Below are positions 33,965 to 42,738 of a stretch of DNA of 64,000 nucleotides, in pieces. Each line of letters begins with the position of its first letter. The first letter of the stretch is position 1. Origin of the DNA: an uncultured Clostridia bacterium (GTDB lineage Bacteria > Bacillota > Clostridia > Oscillospirales > Ruminococcaceae); contig CANQFZ010000005.1 in NCBI GenBank assembly GCA_947600065.1, positions 1 to 64,000 of the forward strand, in the 5' to 3' direction. The notes under the pieces were generated by a model, which was not told the DNA's origin, searched no databases, and saw only the letters and a program-made list of their open reading frames with translations. Both the position numbers and the translations under genes were made by a program.

Positions 33965-35779
33965 ATGATAAAACGACTTGAAAAATTTTACTCGGCATTT
34001 GGCGACAAGGGCGTTTTGTTCTGCATTTACGCGCTCACGCTTGTAATAAACTCGCTCTTTACCATAAGCGCCGAGCTTCCTTCGGCAATTGTCGATGAAA
34101 TAAGCTCGGCGGGAGTTGCTGCGTTTTATTCGGGAAAAGACTGGAGCGCGCTGCTCTGCGATTTAGGAATGAGCGGATATATACAGCAGTTTATATATGC
34201 GCCGCTGTTCAGAATGTTCAGAACGCCTTATGCGATCTATAAAGCCATGCTTGTAGAAAACGCCATGATAGTAAGTTTTATCCCGCTTATCGCCTATCAT
34301 ATTGCGGGAAAGGCGGGCGTTGTAAGGGTAAAGAAAAAGCTTTTGTGTGCGCTTTGCGGCGGAATGTATGCAACGTATATCGCAAACTCCAAGCTTATAA
34401 GAAACGACGTCGCGGCGGAGCTTCTCACATGGGTGCTGGTTTGGTGTATCTTTGCGGCATGGGACAAGAAAAACCGCTATACAAGGTTTGTAACTTCGCT
34501 TGTGGCGGGCTTTTTGTGCGCCGTGGGCTTTGCCGCGGACAAGAGAATGATAGTCACGGCGGCAGCTCTGGTCTTGACTGCGGTCATTGCAAGGTGTGCA
34601 TTTAAGGAGCGCATTTTCAATATGCCCGTGTTTTTCGGGTCGCTTATTGTTTCGTTTATTGGCGAGCATTTTGTGCGGCTGCTTGTTGCGGGCGGCGCGT
34701 CGGGCGGCACTGTCGACAGCATTGGCTTCTTTCACGGCGGCGCGGGCGGAGGCTTTTTGGGCAGATTTTTCGGGCTGAGCTATATGTTCATTACGGAAAG
34801 TTTCGGAATGGGCGCATTTGCGGCGGCAGCTTTTGCGGCAATGCTCGCGGTTTATATCAGAGAGTGCGTGAATAACAAGCCGAAAATACTCGAAGACGGC
34901 ACAAAGGTCTATGAAAAGCCAAAACACAAATATTCTCTCAGACCTGTTGTATTCGGACTGTTCCAGCTTTTGGCGGCTGTTCTTTCGATAGTGTTCTTTT
35001 CGGTGTTCACTTTCGGAGGAGATACCGCAGACCTTTCGGAAATATGTATGTCGCTTGAGCATATCATACCGCTCTCGGTGTTCTTTGCGCTTTTGTATAT
35101 AGTTATGTACGGGTCGGATCTTAAAAAGCTGTTTGCTTCGGTCGGGATATACAGCCTTATTTGCGCGGGATTTTCGCTGACGTATTATGCGGGAGGAACT
35201 TTCGGGCAAAGCGGAAAGATCGTTCCCGTTCTTCCCTTCAGAATTGGCGAGGCGCTCTCCGAAAACCTTACGGGAATGAGCTTTATTATAATGTCGTCGT
35301 GCGTGTTTTCAGTGTTCGCGCTGCTTATTGTCTTTACTTCCTGTTCGAGAAAGCGTTTTATGAAGTTTATTACTTTCACGATGTATTCAGTTTTGATATA
35401 CAATACCGCCTATGTCGGCATTTGGTATCTTCCCGAGACCGCAAGGCTCTCCGCGGAAAAGACCGCCCCGTATAAAGCGGCGTCGGAACTTTTATACAAC
35501 GACGCTCAGTCGCCGCCGATAATAGTCGCCTATGACAGCGAAGCCTCGCGCGAGCTTGCGGGAATTATCCAGTTTTTGAATTTCAACACGACCGTATCGG
35601 TTATGAAGCAGGGCGACAAAGTTCCCGAGTCGTGTCTGCTCGTTGCAGGAAGCGACGTTGTCGCGCCGTTTGACGGCGGCTCTTATGACGTTGTAGGCAG
35701 AACGGGCGAATATGTCGTATATGCCTATGGCGAAAGCGCGAGAGACTTTATACGCTACAGCAGCTCGTCTGCTCAGTAA
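33965..35779 (+). CDS. Polytopic membrane protein, possibly GT-C-like
   Basis: 604 residues with about a dozen hydrophobic segments. An early acidic motif DEISSAGVAAFYSGKDWSAL near residue 43 followed by membrane helices, and a C-terminal non-membrane domain of ~110 residues (YKAASELLYNDAQSPPIIVA onward), recall integral-membrane GT-C glycosyltransferases. That is only a suggestion; no family is certain. Ten bases after the RING-like gene and just upstream of trkH. Confidence 0.7.
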   Translation: MIKRLEKFYSAFGDKGVLFCIYALTLVINSLFTISAELPSAIVDEISSAGVAAFYSGKDWSALLCDLGMSGYIQQFIYAPLFRMFRTPYAIYKAMLVENAMIVSFIPLIAYHIAGKAGVVRVKKKLLCALCGGMYATYIANSKLIRNDVAAELLTWVLVWCIFAAWDKKNRYTRFVTSLVAGFLCAVGFAADKRMIVTAAALVLTAVIARCAFKERIFNMPVFFGSLIVSFIGEHFVRLLVAGGASGGTVDSIGFFHGGAGGGFLGRFFGLSYMFITESFGMGAFAAAAFAAMLAVYIRECVNNKPKILEDGTKVYEKPKHKYSLRPVVFGLFQLLAAVLSIVFFSVFTFGGDTADLSEICMSLEHIIPLSVFFALLYIVMYGSDLKKLFASVGIYSLICAGFSLTYYAGGTFGQSGKIVPVLPFRIGEALSENLTGMSFIIMSSCVFSVFALLIVFTSCSRKRFMKFITFTMYSVLIYNTAYVGIWYLPETARLSAEKTAPYKAASELLYNDAQSPPIIVAYDSEASRELAGIIQFLNFNTTVSVMKQGDKVPESCLLVAGSDVVAPFDGGSYDVVGRTGEYVVYAYGESARDFIRYSSSSAQ

Positions 35780-35798
35780 ACATTAAGAGGTAGTAAAA

Positions 35799-37157
35799 AT
35801 GCCCATACTAAAAAAAGCGGCGAAAAGATTTTCGCCCGCAAGAGTGCTTGTTATAGGATTTGCGGCAATGATCGCCGCAGGTACGCTCCTTTTGTGCCTG
35901 CCGTTTTCGTCGAAATCGGGAGAGTTTACGCCTATCTTCGATTGCCTTTTCACCGCTACATCTGCGTCCTGCGTTACGGGGCTTATAATATACGACACTT
36001 TTTCCCATTGGTCGATTTTTGGACAGATGATCATTGCCTTGCTTATACAGATAGGCGGTCTGGGATTTGTAACGATAATCACCTTCTTCAACATTGCCGC
36101 GGGAAAAAAGCTCGGCTACAGAACGCTTAAAAATGCGGCGGGAGATTTTTCCGAAAGCAGCTTTGAGGGCGGCAGAAAGATATTTATAAGCATTATAAAG
36201 TATTCGATGATATTTGAGCTTTTGGGAGCGGCGATATTGTCCTTCGCATTCGTTCCGAAATACGGAGGCTATGGCGTGTGGATGGGCTTGTTTATGAGCA
36301 TAACGGCTTTCTGCAACGCAGGCTTTGACCTTACGGGAATGGAAGGCGAATTTTCGAGCCTAACGGCATTTTCCGACAGCCCCATTGTGCTTATAACTCT
36401 AGCAGTTTTGATAATAGTCGGCGGTCTGGGATTTATAGTGTGGGAGAATTTTCTGAATATCCGTCAGAGGAAAAAGCTTAGTTTACATACGACGGCGGTG
36501 CTTGTCATGACGAGCGTATTGATAATAACGGGAACAGCATTTTACCTTATTGCGGAGTGGGATAATCCCAAAACGCTCGGAGAAATGAATGTCGGCGAAA
36601 AGATAATGAACGCATTCTTCTCGTCCGTAACGGCGAGAACGGCGGGCTTTAACAGTATCTCCATAGACGGAATGACGGGATTTTCGATGTTCGGAACAAT
36701 GGCGCTTATGTTTATAGGAGCGGCCCCGGGCTCTACGGGCGGCGGAATAAAGGTAACTACGCTTTTGGTGCTTATTATGACGGTCGTCAGCTATATCCGC
36801 AACAAAAACGACGTTGAGCTTTTCCGTCATAAGCTCGACAAGCTCACGATATACAGAACGCTTGTTATTTCCGTTTTGTCAATGTTTGCGGTAGGAACTT
36901 GTTTTGTGGTGTTGTATTTTTCAATGCCCGACGGAGCTGACGCAGTGAAATGTTTGTTTGATACAATATCGGCGTTTTCGACCACGGGACTTGGCGCGGG
37001 CGCTGTACAACAGGCGGGATATGCGGGGCAAAGCCTTATAATACTTACAATGTTCGCGGGAAGAGTAGGACCTGTGTCGCTTGTAATGTCGCTTGTTATG
37101 AACGCACAGCCGAGGAAAAATCTCGTTGTTCCCGAAGGACAGATTTTGATAGGTTGA
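35799..37157 (+). CDS. Potassium uptake channel subunit, TrkH/KtrB family
   Basis: 452 residues, eight membrane helices with four selectivity-filter loops: TATSASCVTGL near residue 54, ITAFCNAGFD near 170, VTARTAGFN near 280 and ISAFSTTGLG near 390. Imports K+ (or Na+-coupled K+). No TrkA/KtrA RCK-domain gene is next to it, so the regulatory subunit must be elsewhere. AGAGG lies 7 bases before the ATG. Confidence 0.92.
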   Translation: MPILKKAAKRFSPARVLVIGFAAMIAAGTLLLCLPFSSKSGEFTPIFDCLFTATSASCVTGLIIYDTFSHWSIFGQMIIALLIQIGGLGFVTIITFFNIAAGKKLGYRTLKNAAGDFSESSFEGGRKIFISIIKYSMIFELLGAAILSFAFVPKYGGYGVWMGLFMSITAFCNAGFDLTGMEGEFSSLTAFSDSPIVLITLAVLIIVGGLGFIVWENFLNIRQRKKLSLHTTAVLVMTSVLIITGTAFYLIAEWDNPKTLGEMNVGEKIMNAFFSSVTARTAGFNSISIDGMTGFSMFGTMALMFIGAAPGSTGGGIKVTTLLVLIMTVVSYIRNKNDVELFRHKLDKLTIYRTLVISVLSMFAVGTCFVVLYFSMPDGADAVKCLFDTISAFSTTGLGAGAVQQAGYAGQSLIILTMFAGRVGPVSLVMSLVMNAQPRKNLVVPEGQILIG

Positions 37158-37161
37158 TTTT

Positions 37162-37866
37162 ATGGAACAGTTCAGTTTGGGAAAGATAAATATGTATGTG
37201 TCGGACGACCACCGTTTCGGCACGGACGCGTTCCTTCTCGGAAAATACGCCGACCCGCACAGGGGAAATACGGTCTGCGACCTTTGCACGGGCTGCGGGA
37301 TAATACCGCTTATATTCTGCAAGAAAGACCCGCCGAAAAAAATATACGCCGTCGAGATACAAGAAGAAGCCGTCGGGCTTTTAAATGCCTCAATAAAAGA
37401 AAACGCTCTCGAGGGAATTATCGAGCCCGTATTATGCGATCTTCGGGAATTGCCCGCCGATAAGATACCCCGCGAAAGCGTCGATATCGTAACGGCAAAC
37501 CCGCCGTATATGACGAGCGGTTCGGGATATGAAAAACTCTCGAGGGCGCAGGCTTTTGCAAGGCACGAGCTTTTATGTTCGATAGACGACGTATGCAAGG
37601 CCGCCTCTTCCCTTTTGAAATACGGCGGGCTTTTAAAAATGTGCCACAGACCCGAAAGACTTGCGGACGTTATCTGCGCTATGCGCGCGGCAAATATCGA
37701 GCCGAAAAGCATAACGTTCGTTCAGAACATACCGAATGAAAGACCGTGGCTTTTTCTGATAAGCGGAAAAAAGGGAGCAAACGCGGGAATGAACGTCGAA
37801 AAGCCCGTTATACTGCGAAATGCTGACGGCTCTTATACGGAGGACTATCTCGGACTTTATGAGTGA
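37162..37866 (+). CDS. trmN6: tRNA1(Val) (adenine37-N6)-methyltransferase
   Basis: 234 residues, class I SAM-dependent methyltransferase. VCDLCTGCGIIPLIF near residue 40 is the SAM-binding motif, and VTANPPYMTSGSGYEK near 112 is the N6-adenine NPPY active site. Similar genes are paired with rsmI in many Firmicutes, as here (8-base overlap). Starts 4 bases after the trkH stop. Confidence 0.88.
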   Translation: MEQFSLGKINMYVSDDHRFGTDAFLLGKYADPHRGNTVCDLCTGCGIIPLIFCKKDPPKKIYAVEIQEEAVGLLNASIKENALEGIIEPVLCDLRELPADKIPRESVDIVTANPPYMTSGSGYEKLSRAQAFARHELLCSIDDVCKAASSLLKYGGLLKMCHRPERLADVICAMRAANIEPKSITFVQNIPNERPWLFLISGKKGANAGMNVEKPVILRNADGSYTEDYLGLYE

Positions 37867-38728
37867 ATTTGGGAAACTTTCAATAGTAGGAACGCCGATA
37901 GGAAATTTTTCGGATATAAGTCCTCGCGGCATCGAAACGCTTGAAAAAGCGGATTATATCGCCTGCGAGGACACAAGAGTAAGCACAAAGCTTTTAGGAA
38001 AATTCGGAATAAAAAAACCGCTCTTGTCATACTACAAGCCGAAGGAGCTTGAAAAGAGCGTAAAAATAGCCGAGCTTTTGTGCGAGGGGAAAAACATAGC
38101 GCTCATTTCCGACGCGGGTATGCCCTGTATATCCGACCCCGGCTATATCCTCGTAAAAAAATGCGCGGAAATGGGAATAGAAGTTGAGGTCGTGCCGGGG
38201 TGCAATGCGGCGGTATCGGCGGTGGCGGTGAGCGGAATAGAAGCGCAGAGGTTTATTTTCGAGGGCTTTTTGCCCGTAGGGAAAAAGGAGCGCTCCGAGC
38301 GGCTCTCCGAAATAAAAGGGCTTTCTCATGCGGTCGTTTTTTACGAAGCCCCGCATAAGCTCATACAGACGCTTTCCGATTTGACGGAGTTTTTCGGAGA
38401 GGACAGAAAAGCGGCTGTGTGCCGAGAGCTTACGAAGCTGCACGAGGAGACCCTTCGCGGAACGCTCAAAGAGCTTTCGGAGCATTTCAGCGAGAACGAG
38501 CCTCGCGGCGAATTTGTCATTGTAGTCGAAGGAAAAGCCGAAAAGCCTAAAACGCTTTCGCTTTCAGAGGCGGTAATGATAGCGCGGGAGCTTATAGAAA
38601 ACGGAGAAAAGCCGAACCCCGCCTGCAAAAAGGCGGCGGAGATAAGCGGAGTGTCTAAACGCGAAATTTATAGTGCAATCATTGGCAATGAAGAGAAAAA
38701 TGATTTCTTGAAAGGAGAATATCTATGA
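37859..38728 (+). CDS. rsmI: 16S rRNA (cytidine1402-2'-O)-methyltransferase
   Basis: 289 residues from the ATG giving MSEFGKLSIVGTPIGNFSDI; an earlier ATG inside trmN6 gives a non-homologous N-terminus. SIVGTPIGNFSDISPRGIE, CEDTRVSTKLL, ISDAGMPCISDPG and VFYEAPHKLIQTL are diagnostic of the tetrapyrrole-methylase fold family RsmI. Modifies C1402 in the 30S decoding centre. Overlaps trmN6 by 8 bases and the next small ORF by 4. Confidence 0.95.
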   Translation: MSEFGKLSIVGTPIGNFSDISPRGIETLEKADYIACEDTRVSTKLLGKFGIKKPLLSYYKPKELEKSVKIAELLCEGKNIALISDAGMPCISDPGYILVKKCAEMGIEVEVVPGCNAAVSAVAVSGIEAQRFIFEGFLPVGKKERSERLSEIKGLSHAVVFYEAPHKLIQTLSDLTEFFGEDRKAAVCRELTKLHEETLRGTLKELSEHFSENEPRGEFVIVVEGKAEKPKTLSLSEAVMIARELIENGEKPNPACKKAAEISGVSKREIYSAIIGNEEKNDFLKGEYL

Positions 38729-38892
38729 AAAACGAAAACGGACAGCTCGGAGCTGTAGCAAAGCTGGTAGTTCCGATAATTGGAGCAGTTATAGTTGTAG
38801 CGGCGGCGGTCGCTTATATCTGCCTGAAGCTTGCGGACGAAATGCGCTATAACGAAAAGTGGAAGGATTATGACGACTGCGGCTGGCATTGA
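38725..38892 (+). CDS. Small single-span membrane protein
   Basis: 55 residues. Starts MKNENGQLGAVAKL, one hydrophobic helix at ~15-36 (VVPIIGAVIVVAAAVAYICL) and a charged tail EMRYNEKWKDYDDCGWH. Start overlaps the rsmI stop (ATGA) and AAAGGAG lies 8 bases before it, so it is translated with rsmI. Function unknown. Confidence 0.72.
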   Translation: MKNENGQLGAVAKLVVPIIGAVIVVAAAVAYICLKLADEMRYNEKWKDYDDCGWH

Positions 38893-38897
38893 CACGA

Positions 38898-39006
38898 CCA
38901 GGCTGTCGATAAAGCCACATCTACGTCGTCAGCGCAACTGCGGCAGGCAAAAAGCCTAGCCGCAGCCGCGCTTCCTAGTAGCTGCGGCTTTCTCAACAGC
39001 CTTAGG
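38898..39006. repeat. Nested-hairpin repeat element, copy 2
   Basis: Outer pairing CCAGGCTGT / ACAGCCTTAGG and AAAGCC / GGCTTT, inner AGCGC/GCGCT, and an apical stem CTGCGGC-AGGC / GCCT-A-GCCGCAG with loop AAAAA. It keeps the bulged A and GCTTCCTAG of copy 1, but many paired bases differ on both arms. Confidence 0.8.
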
Positions 39007-39081
39007 TAGTTTGTATTATTCAAGCCGAAGCGTTGTACGAAACGGCGGCAGTGTTTTTAAATTGAACAGGTAAAATTTAAA

Positions 39082-39774
39082 ATGAAACAAATAATTCTGC
39101 CCGACGGCAGGGAGCTTTGCTATGAGCTTACAAGAAAGCGCGTAAAGAACATAAACTTCTATGTAAAGGACGAGGACGTTGTCATGGTCTCGGCGCCTTC
39201 GGGGGTTTCGGTAAAGTTTATCGAACAATGTCTCGCAAAACGCGCGAACTTCTTCTTCGGCGCGTTTGAAAAGATCAGAGCCCGTAAAGCTGCGCAAACA
39301 AAAAGCACCGAAGGCGTAAAATGGCTCGGAAAAGAGTTGCCGATAAAAATTATTGAAAATTCCCGCGAAACGGCGGTTTTTGACGAAAACGAGTGCAGAG
39401 TATTCACAAGAGACATTGGCACGGAAAACGTACAAAATCTTATCCGAGCCGCAAAAATCGAGCGGTTTAAAGCCTTGTGCGCCGAGCTTAACGAACAAGT
39501 CAGAGCCGAGCTTAAAGCAAGAGGGTCGGAGCCGCCCCCTGTGGTCATAAAGATAAAAGAAATGAAGTCGCGCTGGGGAAGCTGTTCTTATGCAAGCGGG
39601 AATATTTCGATAAATCTTCGGCTCGCGGATTACCCGAGAGAAACGGTGTTGTCGGTTTTCTGGCACGAATATGCGCATTTCCGGTACCACGACCATTCCG
39701 ACAGGTTTTACCGCTTTCTGCTCAATTTATATCCCGATTATTATAAACACAACAACGTCCTTAAAACGGGCTGA
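39082..39774 (+). CDS. YgjP-like (DUF45/M48-related) zinc metallopeptidase
   Basis: 230 residues. MKSRWGSCSYASGNISINLR near residue 155 and VFWHEYAHFRYHDHSDRFYR near 193 form the YgjP signature: an HExxH zinc motif with a downstream His. The N-terminal half carries beta strands typical of the family (KNINFYVKDEDVVMVSAPSG). Cytoplasmic. The substrate is unknown for most members. Weak AGGT ribosome-binding site; 13 bases from the HAD gene. Confidence 0.88.
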   Translation: MKQIILPDGRELCYELTRKRVKNINFYVKDEDVVMVSAPSGVSVKFIEQCLAKRANFFFGAFEKIRARKAAQTKSTEGVKWLGKELPIKIIENSRETAVFDENECRVFTRDIGTENVQNLIRAAKIERFKALCAELNEQVRAELKARGSEPPPVVIKIKEMKSRWGSCSYASGNISINLRLADYPRETVLSVFWHEYAHFRYHDHSDRFYRFLLNLYPDYYKHNNVLKTG

Positions 39775-39786
39775 AAAGGAGAATAA

Positions 39787-40434
39787 ATGTTTAACAATAT
39801 CTTTTTCGACCTAGACGGAACGCTGACAAATTCGGCAGAGGGGATACTGAACTCTGTGGAATATGCGCTGAAAAAGCTCGGAATAAGCGATTACAGGCGC
39901 TCGGAGCTTTATGCTTTCATAGGTCCGCCGCTTATGGATTCTTTCGGGGATATTTTCGGACTGTCCGAGGAAAAATGCAAAGAGGGTGTGGGATATTACC
40001 GCGAGTATTTTCCGAAAAAGGGCATTTATGAAAACAGGCTCTACGACGGGATAACCGACCTTCTCAAAAAGCTTAAAGCCTCGGGAAAGACCCTTGTCCT
40101 TGCGACATCTAAACCGCAGGAGTTTTCCGAGGAAATACTGCGCTATTTCGGCATTACGGGATATTTTGACTTTATCGCAGCCGCTGAGATGAACGGCGCG
40201 CGCAACAAAAAAGAGGACATTATCCGCTACGCCCTTGAAATAAGCGGAGCAAAGCGGGAAGAAACAATTATGGTCGGCGACAGGAGCTATGACATTCTCG
40301 GAGCAAAGTCTTCGGAAATAAGCTCAATAGGCGTTCTTTACGGCTTCGGCACGGAAGACGAGCTTAAAAAAGCGGGCGCGGACTATATCGCCAAAACGCC
40401 CGATGACATTCTGAAAATAATTCAAGCCGAATGA
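39787..40434 (+). CDS. HAD-family phosphatase, Gph/PpaX-like
   Basis: 215 residues. Motif I FFDLDGTLTNSAEGI at residues 6-20, motif II VLATSKPQEF near 103, Lys near 140 and motif IV MVGDRSYDILGAK near 160, with a helical cap between. Hydrolyses a small phosphomonoester, with phosphoglycolate or pyrophosphate-type substrates in relatives. AAAAGGAG precedes the ATG. Confidence 0.88.
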   Translation: MFNNIFFDLDGTLTNSAEGILNSVEYALKKLGISDYRRSELYAFIGPPLMDSFGDIFGLSEEKCKEGVGYYREYFPKKGIYENRLYDGITDLLKKLKASGKTLVLATSKPQEFSEEILRYFGITGYFDFIAAAEMNGARNKKEDIIRYALEISGAKREETIMVGDRSYDILGAKSSEISSIGVLYGFGTEDELKKAGADYIAKTPDDILKIIQAE

Positions 40435-40521
40435 TTTCGGGTTATGACGGAGAGTTGTTCCTATAAGTCAGTTTGCATATTTTTTCCCGCAAAACGTTAT
40501 AGTTTTTAGGCAAAAATGCAC

Positions 40522-40551
40522 TTGACGAGCGTGTAACTTTTGTAGTACAAT
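40522..40551 (+). promoter_or_regulatory. pfkA promoter
   Basis: TTGACG, 18-base spacer, TACAAT, about 45 bases before the pfkA start. Confidence 0.75.
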
Positions 40552-40594
40552 AACAATAGAACAAATGCAATTCTTTTGCAAAGGAGAGAGTATT

Positions 40595-41557
40595 ATGGAA
40601 AAGAAGATCGGCGTTCTCACCAGCGGCGGCGATTCTCCGGGAATGAACGCGGCTGTGAGAGCAGTAACCAGAACGGCTATTTACAAGGGATTTAAGGTCA
40701 TCGGTATCCGCAGAGGATATAACGGGCTTTTAAACCGCGATATGGTCGAACTGAAGGTAAGAGACGTTTCCGACATTATCCAGCGCGGCGGTACGGCTAT
40801 TTTCACGGCTCGCTGTCCCGAATTCAAGGAATGGGCGAACGTTGAAAAAGCGGCGCAGATATGCAAAGAAGAAAATATGGCGGGCGTTGTTGTAATAGGC
40901 GGCGACGGTTCGTTCAGAGGCGCTGCGGATCTGTCAAAGGCGGGTATTCCCTGCGTCGGACTTCCCGGAACTATCGACAATGACATTCAGTGTTCGGAGT
41001 ATACTATCGGATATGATACCGCTATGAACACGGTCGTTGAGCTTATAGATAAGCTCCGCGACACCTGCCATTCACACGACCGCTGCGCGGTAGTAGAAGT
41101 TATGGGCAGACACGCGGGACATATCGCGCTCAATACGGGCATTGCCTGTGGAGCGACGGCGGTGCTTGTTCCCGAAGTAAAATGGGATATAAAAGAAGTT
41201 ATCGACAAGATACTTGAAGTAAGAGGAAGCGGCAAAAAGCAGTTTATTATCGTTGTCGCAGAGGGCGTTGGAAATACCATTGATATCGCAAAGCAGATAG
41301 AAGACGCTACGGGAATAGAGTCGAGAGCGACTATTTTAGGACACGTTCAGCGCGGCGGCAGTCCTACTGTCCGCGACAGAGTTGTTGCAAGCGAAATGGG
41401 ATATTATGCGGTCGAACTGCTCGAAAAAGGCATAGGAAACCGCGTTGTCGGAATGAAGGACGGAAAGGTCTACGATGTTGATATCCAAGAAGCGCTTTCC
41501 ATGAAGAAGCCCTTCAACGACCGCCTTTACACCATTTGCAACGAAATCAATTTCTGA
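40595..41557 (+). CDS. pfkA: ATP-dependent 6-phosphofructokinase
   Basis: 320 residues from the ATG giving MEKKIGVLTSGGDSPGMNAA; AAGGAGAG lies just before it. GGDGSFRGA near residue 102 has the Gly that favours ATP over pyrophosphate, PGTIDNDI near 123 holds the catalytic Asp, and MGRHAGHIAL near 168 binds fructose 6-phosphate. Committed step of glycolysis. Single gene with its own promoter. Confidence 0.97.
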   Translation: MEKKIGVLTSGGDSPGMNAAVRAVTRTAIYKGFKVIGIRRGYNGLLNRDMVELKVRDVSDIIQRGGTAIFTARCPEFKEWANVEKAAQICKEENMAGVVVIGGDGSFRGAADLSKAGIPCVGLPGTIDNDIQCSEYTIGYDTAMNTVVELIDKLRDTCHSHDRCAVVEVMGRHAGHIALNTGIACGATAVLVPEVKWDIKEVIDKILEVRGSGKKQFIIVVAEGVGNTIDIAKQIEDATGIESRATILGHVQRGGSPTVRDRVVASEMGYYAVELLEKGIGNRVVGMKDGKVYDVDIQEALSMKKPFNDRLYTICNEINF

Positions 41558-41695
41558 TTTAAATTTTAGAAACAAAAACTTAGAAGCAGAAAGCTAACCT
41601 AGAGGTAAGAATTAGAAACCAGAACACCCCATAATGATAAAATAACTTTATGACACTACATTTCTAGCCTCCAGCCTCTAGCTATCCAGCTTCTA
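41558..41695. repeat. Heptad-repeat spacer between pfkA and the riboswitch
   Basis: Contains CTAGAGGTAAG and CTAGCCTCCAGCCTCTAGC strings of the heptad family together with an AAAATAACTTTATGACAC module. No convincing promoter for the riboswitch transcript or pfkA terminator with T-tract was found. Confidence 0.5.
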
Positions 41696-41804
41696 GATGC
41701 AGAGTAGAATTTTCCGCGTTAAGTGCCGTGGGAACGGAGAGTTGTCCCAAGGACGAAAAGCGCGAGGGCATAAGCCCCGACGCTTGCGGTGGAATGTTCG
41801 CATC
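41696..41804 (+). promoter_or_regulatory. THF riboswitch
   Basis: P1 GATGC/GCATC closes a domain that has the conserved tetrahydrofolate-riboswitch blocks: GCAGAGTAGA, CCGCGTTAAGTGCCG, GGAGAGTTGTC and GACGAAAAGCGCG, in the right order. It sits ~90 bases upstream of the folate transporter gene, the usual target, and would lower its expression when folate is plentiful. Confidence 0.85.
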
Positions 41805-41891
41805 TCGCTGTACATAACCGAATAGAAGCCATTGGGCTTATTTATTCCTTTGTGTATATGTGTATGTATGACGAAAAGGAGGATAAGTACA

Positions 41892-42719
41892 ATGGCTCTT
41901 TCAAATAATAACAAGAATGTATATAAAAAGAATAAAGCCAAAAGAGCTAAAAAAAGAAACAAGGCTAATTTATTAAAAGACATAAATAAGATAAGTACAA
42001 CAAAAAGCACACCAAAACGCTCGAAAAAAGACGCGGTAAAAATCGCTAAAAAGCCGAAAAGACATTTTTTCGGCAGTTTTAAAGAGTCGGCGTTGGAGCT
42101 TAAAGACATTCGCTGCCTTGTGGTGACGGCAATGCTTATTGCGCTTGAACTTGCGATAAAGGGCTTGACGCTCCATATAACGGACGACCTGAAAGTGTCC
42201 GTGGCGTTTATCACAAAAGCGGCAACGGGAATGTTGTTTGGTCCGACAGTGGCGTTTATAGAGGGCATTGTGTCGGACACTATAGGCTTTATGATAAAAC
42301 CGACGGGAGCGTTTTCCCCGCTGTTTACCTTGCAAGAGGGCTTTGCGGCAATGTTCTACGGTCTGTTCTTGTACAAGTTAAAGCTTACAAGAAACGAACT
42401 TCACGACAAGACCATACAAAAGCAAAGCGCAGGGCAGATATTGAGGATCGTCTTGGCAAAGCTGTCGGTCGCAGTGTGCATAAATCTGTTCTATACGCCG
42501 CTTGCGCTTATCATAACAAATTCAATGGCGGCAGGACAATTTGTCTACGGTTCAACTCTTGCGGGCTATCCCGCAAGGCTTCTCAAAAACGCGATACAGT
42601 TCCCCGTGGACTGCATTTTGCTTATCGCATTCCTGCCGATAGTTTCAACGGCGTATAACCTTGTGTTTAAGAGAAATAACAGTCGCAAAACAGGCGTATC
42701 TTTTGGTATAAATTTATAA
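41892..42719 (+). CDS. folT: ECF transporter folate-type S component
   Basis: 275 residues from the ATG giving MALSNNNKNVYKKNKAKRAK; AAAAGGAGGAT precedes it. About 65 residues at the start are an unusual Lys/Asn-rich basic tail. Then come about six membrane helices: ALLIALE-like MLIALELAIKGL, FITKAATGMLFGPTVAFIEG, TGAFSPLFTLQEGFAAMFYG, typical of FolT. It captures folate and works with shared EcfA/EcfT modules encoded elsewhere. The THF riboswitch upstream supports folate specificity. Confidence 0.88.
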   Translation: MALSNNNKNVYKKNKAKRAKKRNKANLLKDINKISTTKSTPKRSKKDAVKIAKKPKRHFFGSFKESALELKDIRCLVVTAMLIALELAIKGLTLHITDDLKVSVAFITKAATGMLFGPTVAFIEGIVSDTIGFMIKPTGAFSPLFTLQEGFAAMFYGLFLYKLKLTRNELHDKTIQKQSAGQILRIVLAKLSVAVCINLFYTPLALIITNSMAAGQFVYGSTLAGYPARLLKNAIQFPVDCILLIAFLPIVSTAYNLVFKRNNSRKTGVSFGINL

Positions 42720-42738
42720 ACGGCGGAAAGGAAACATT

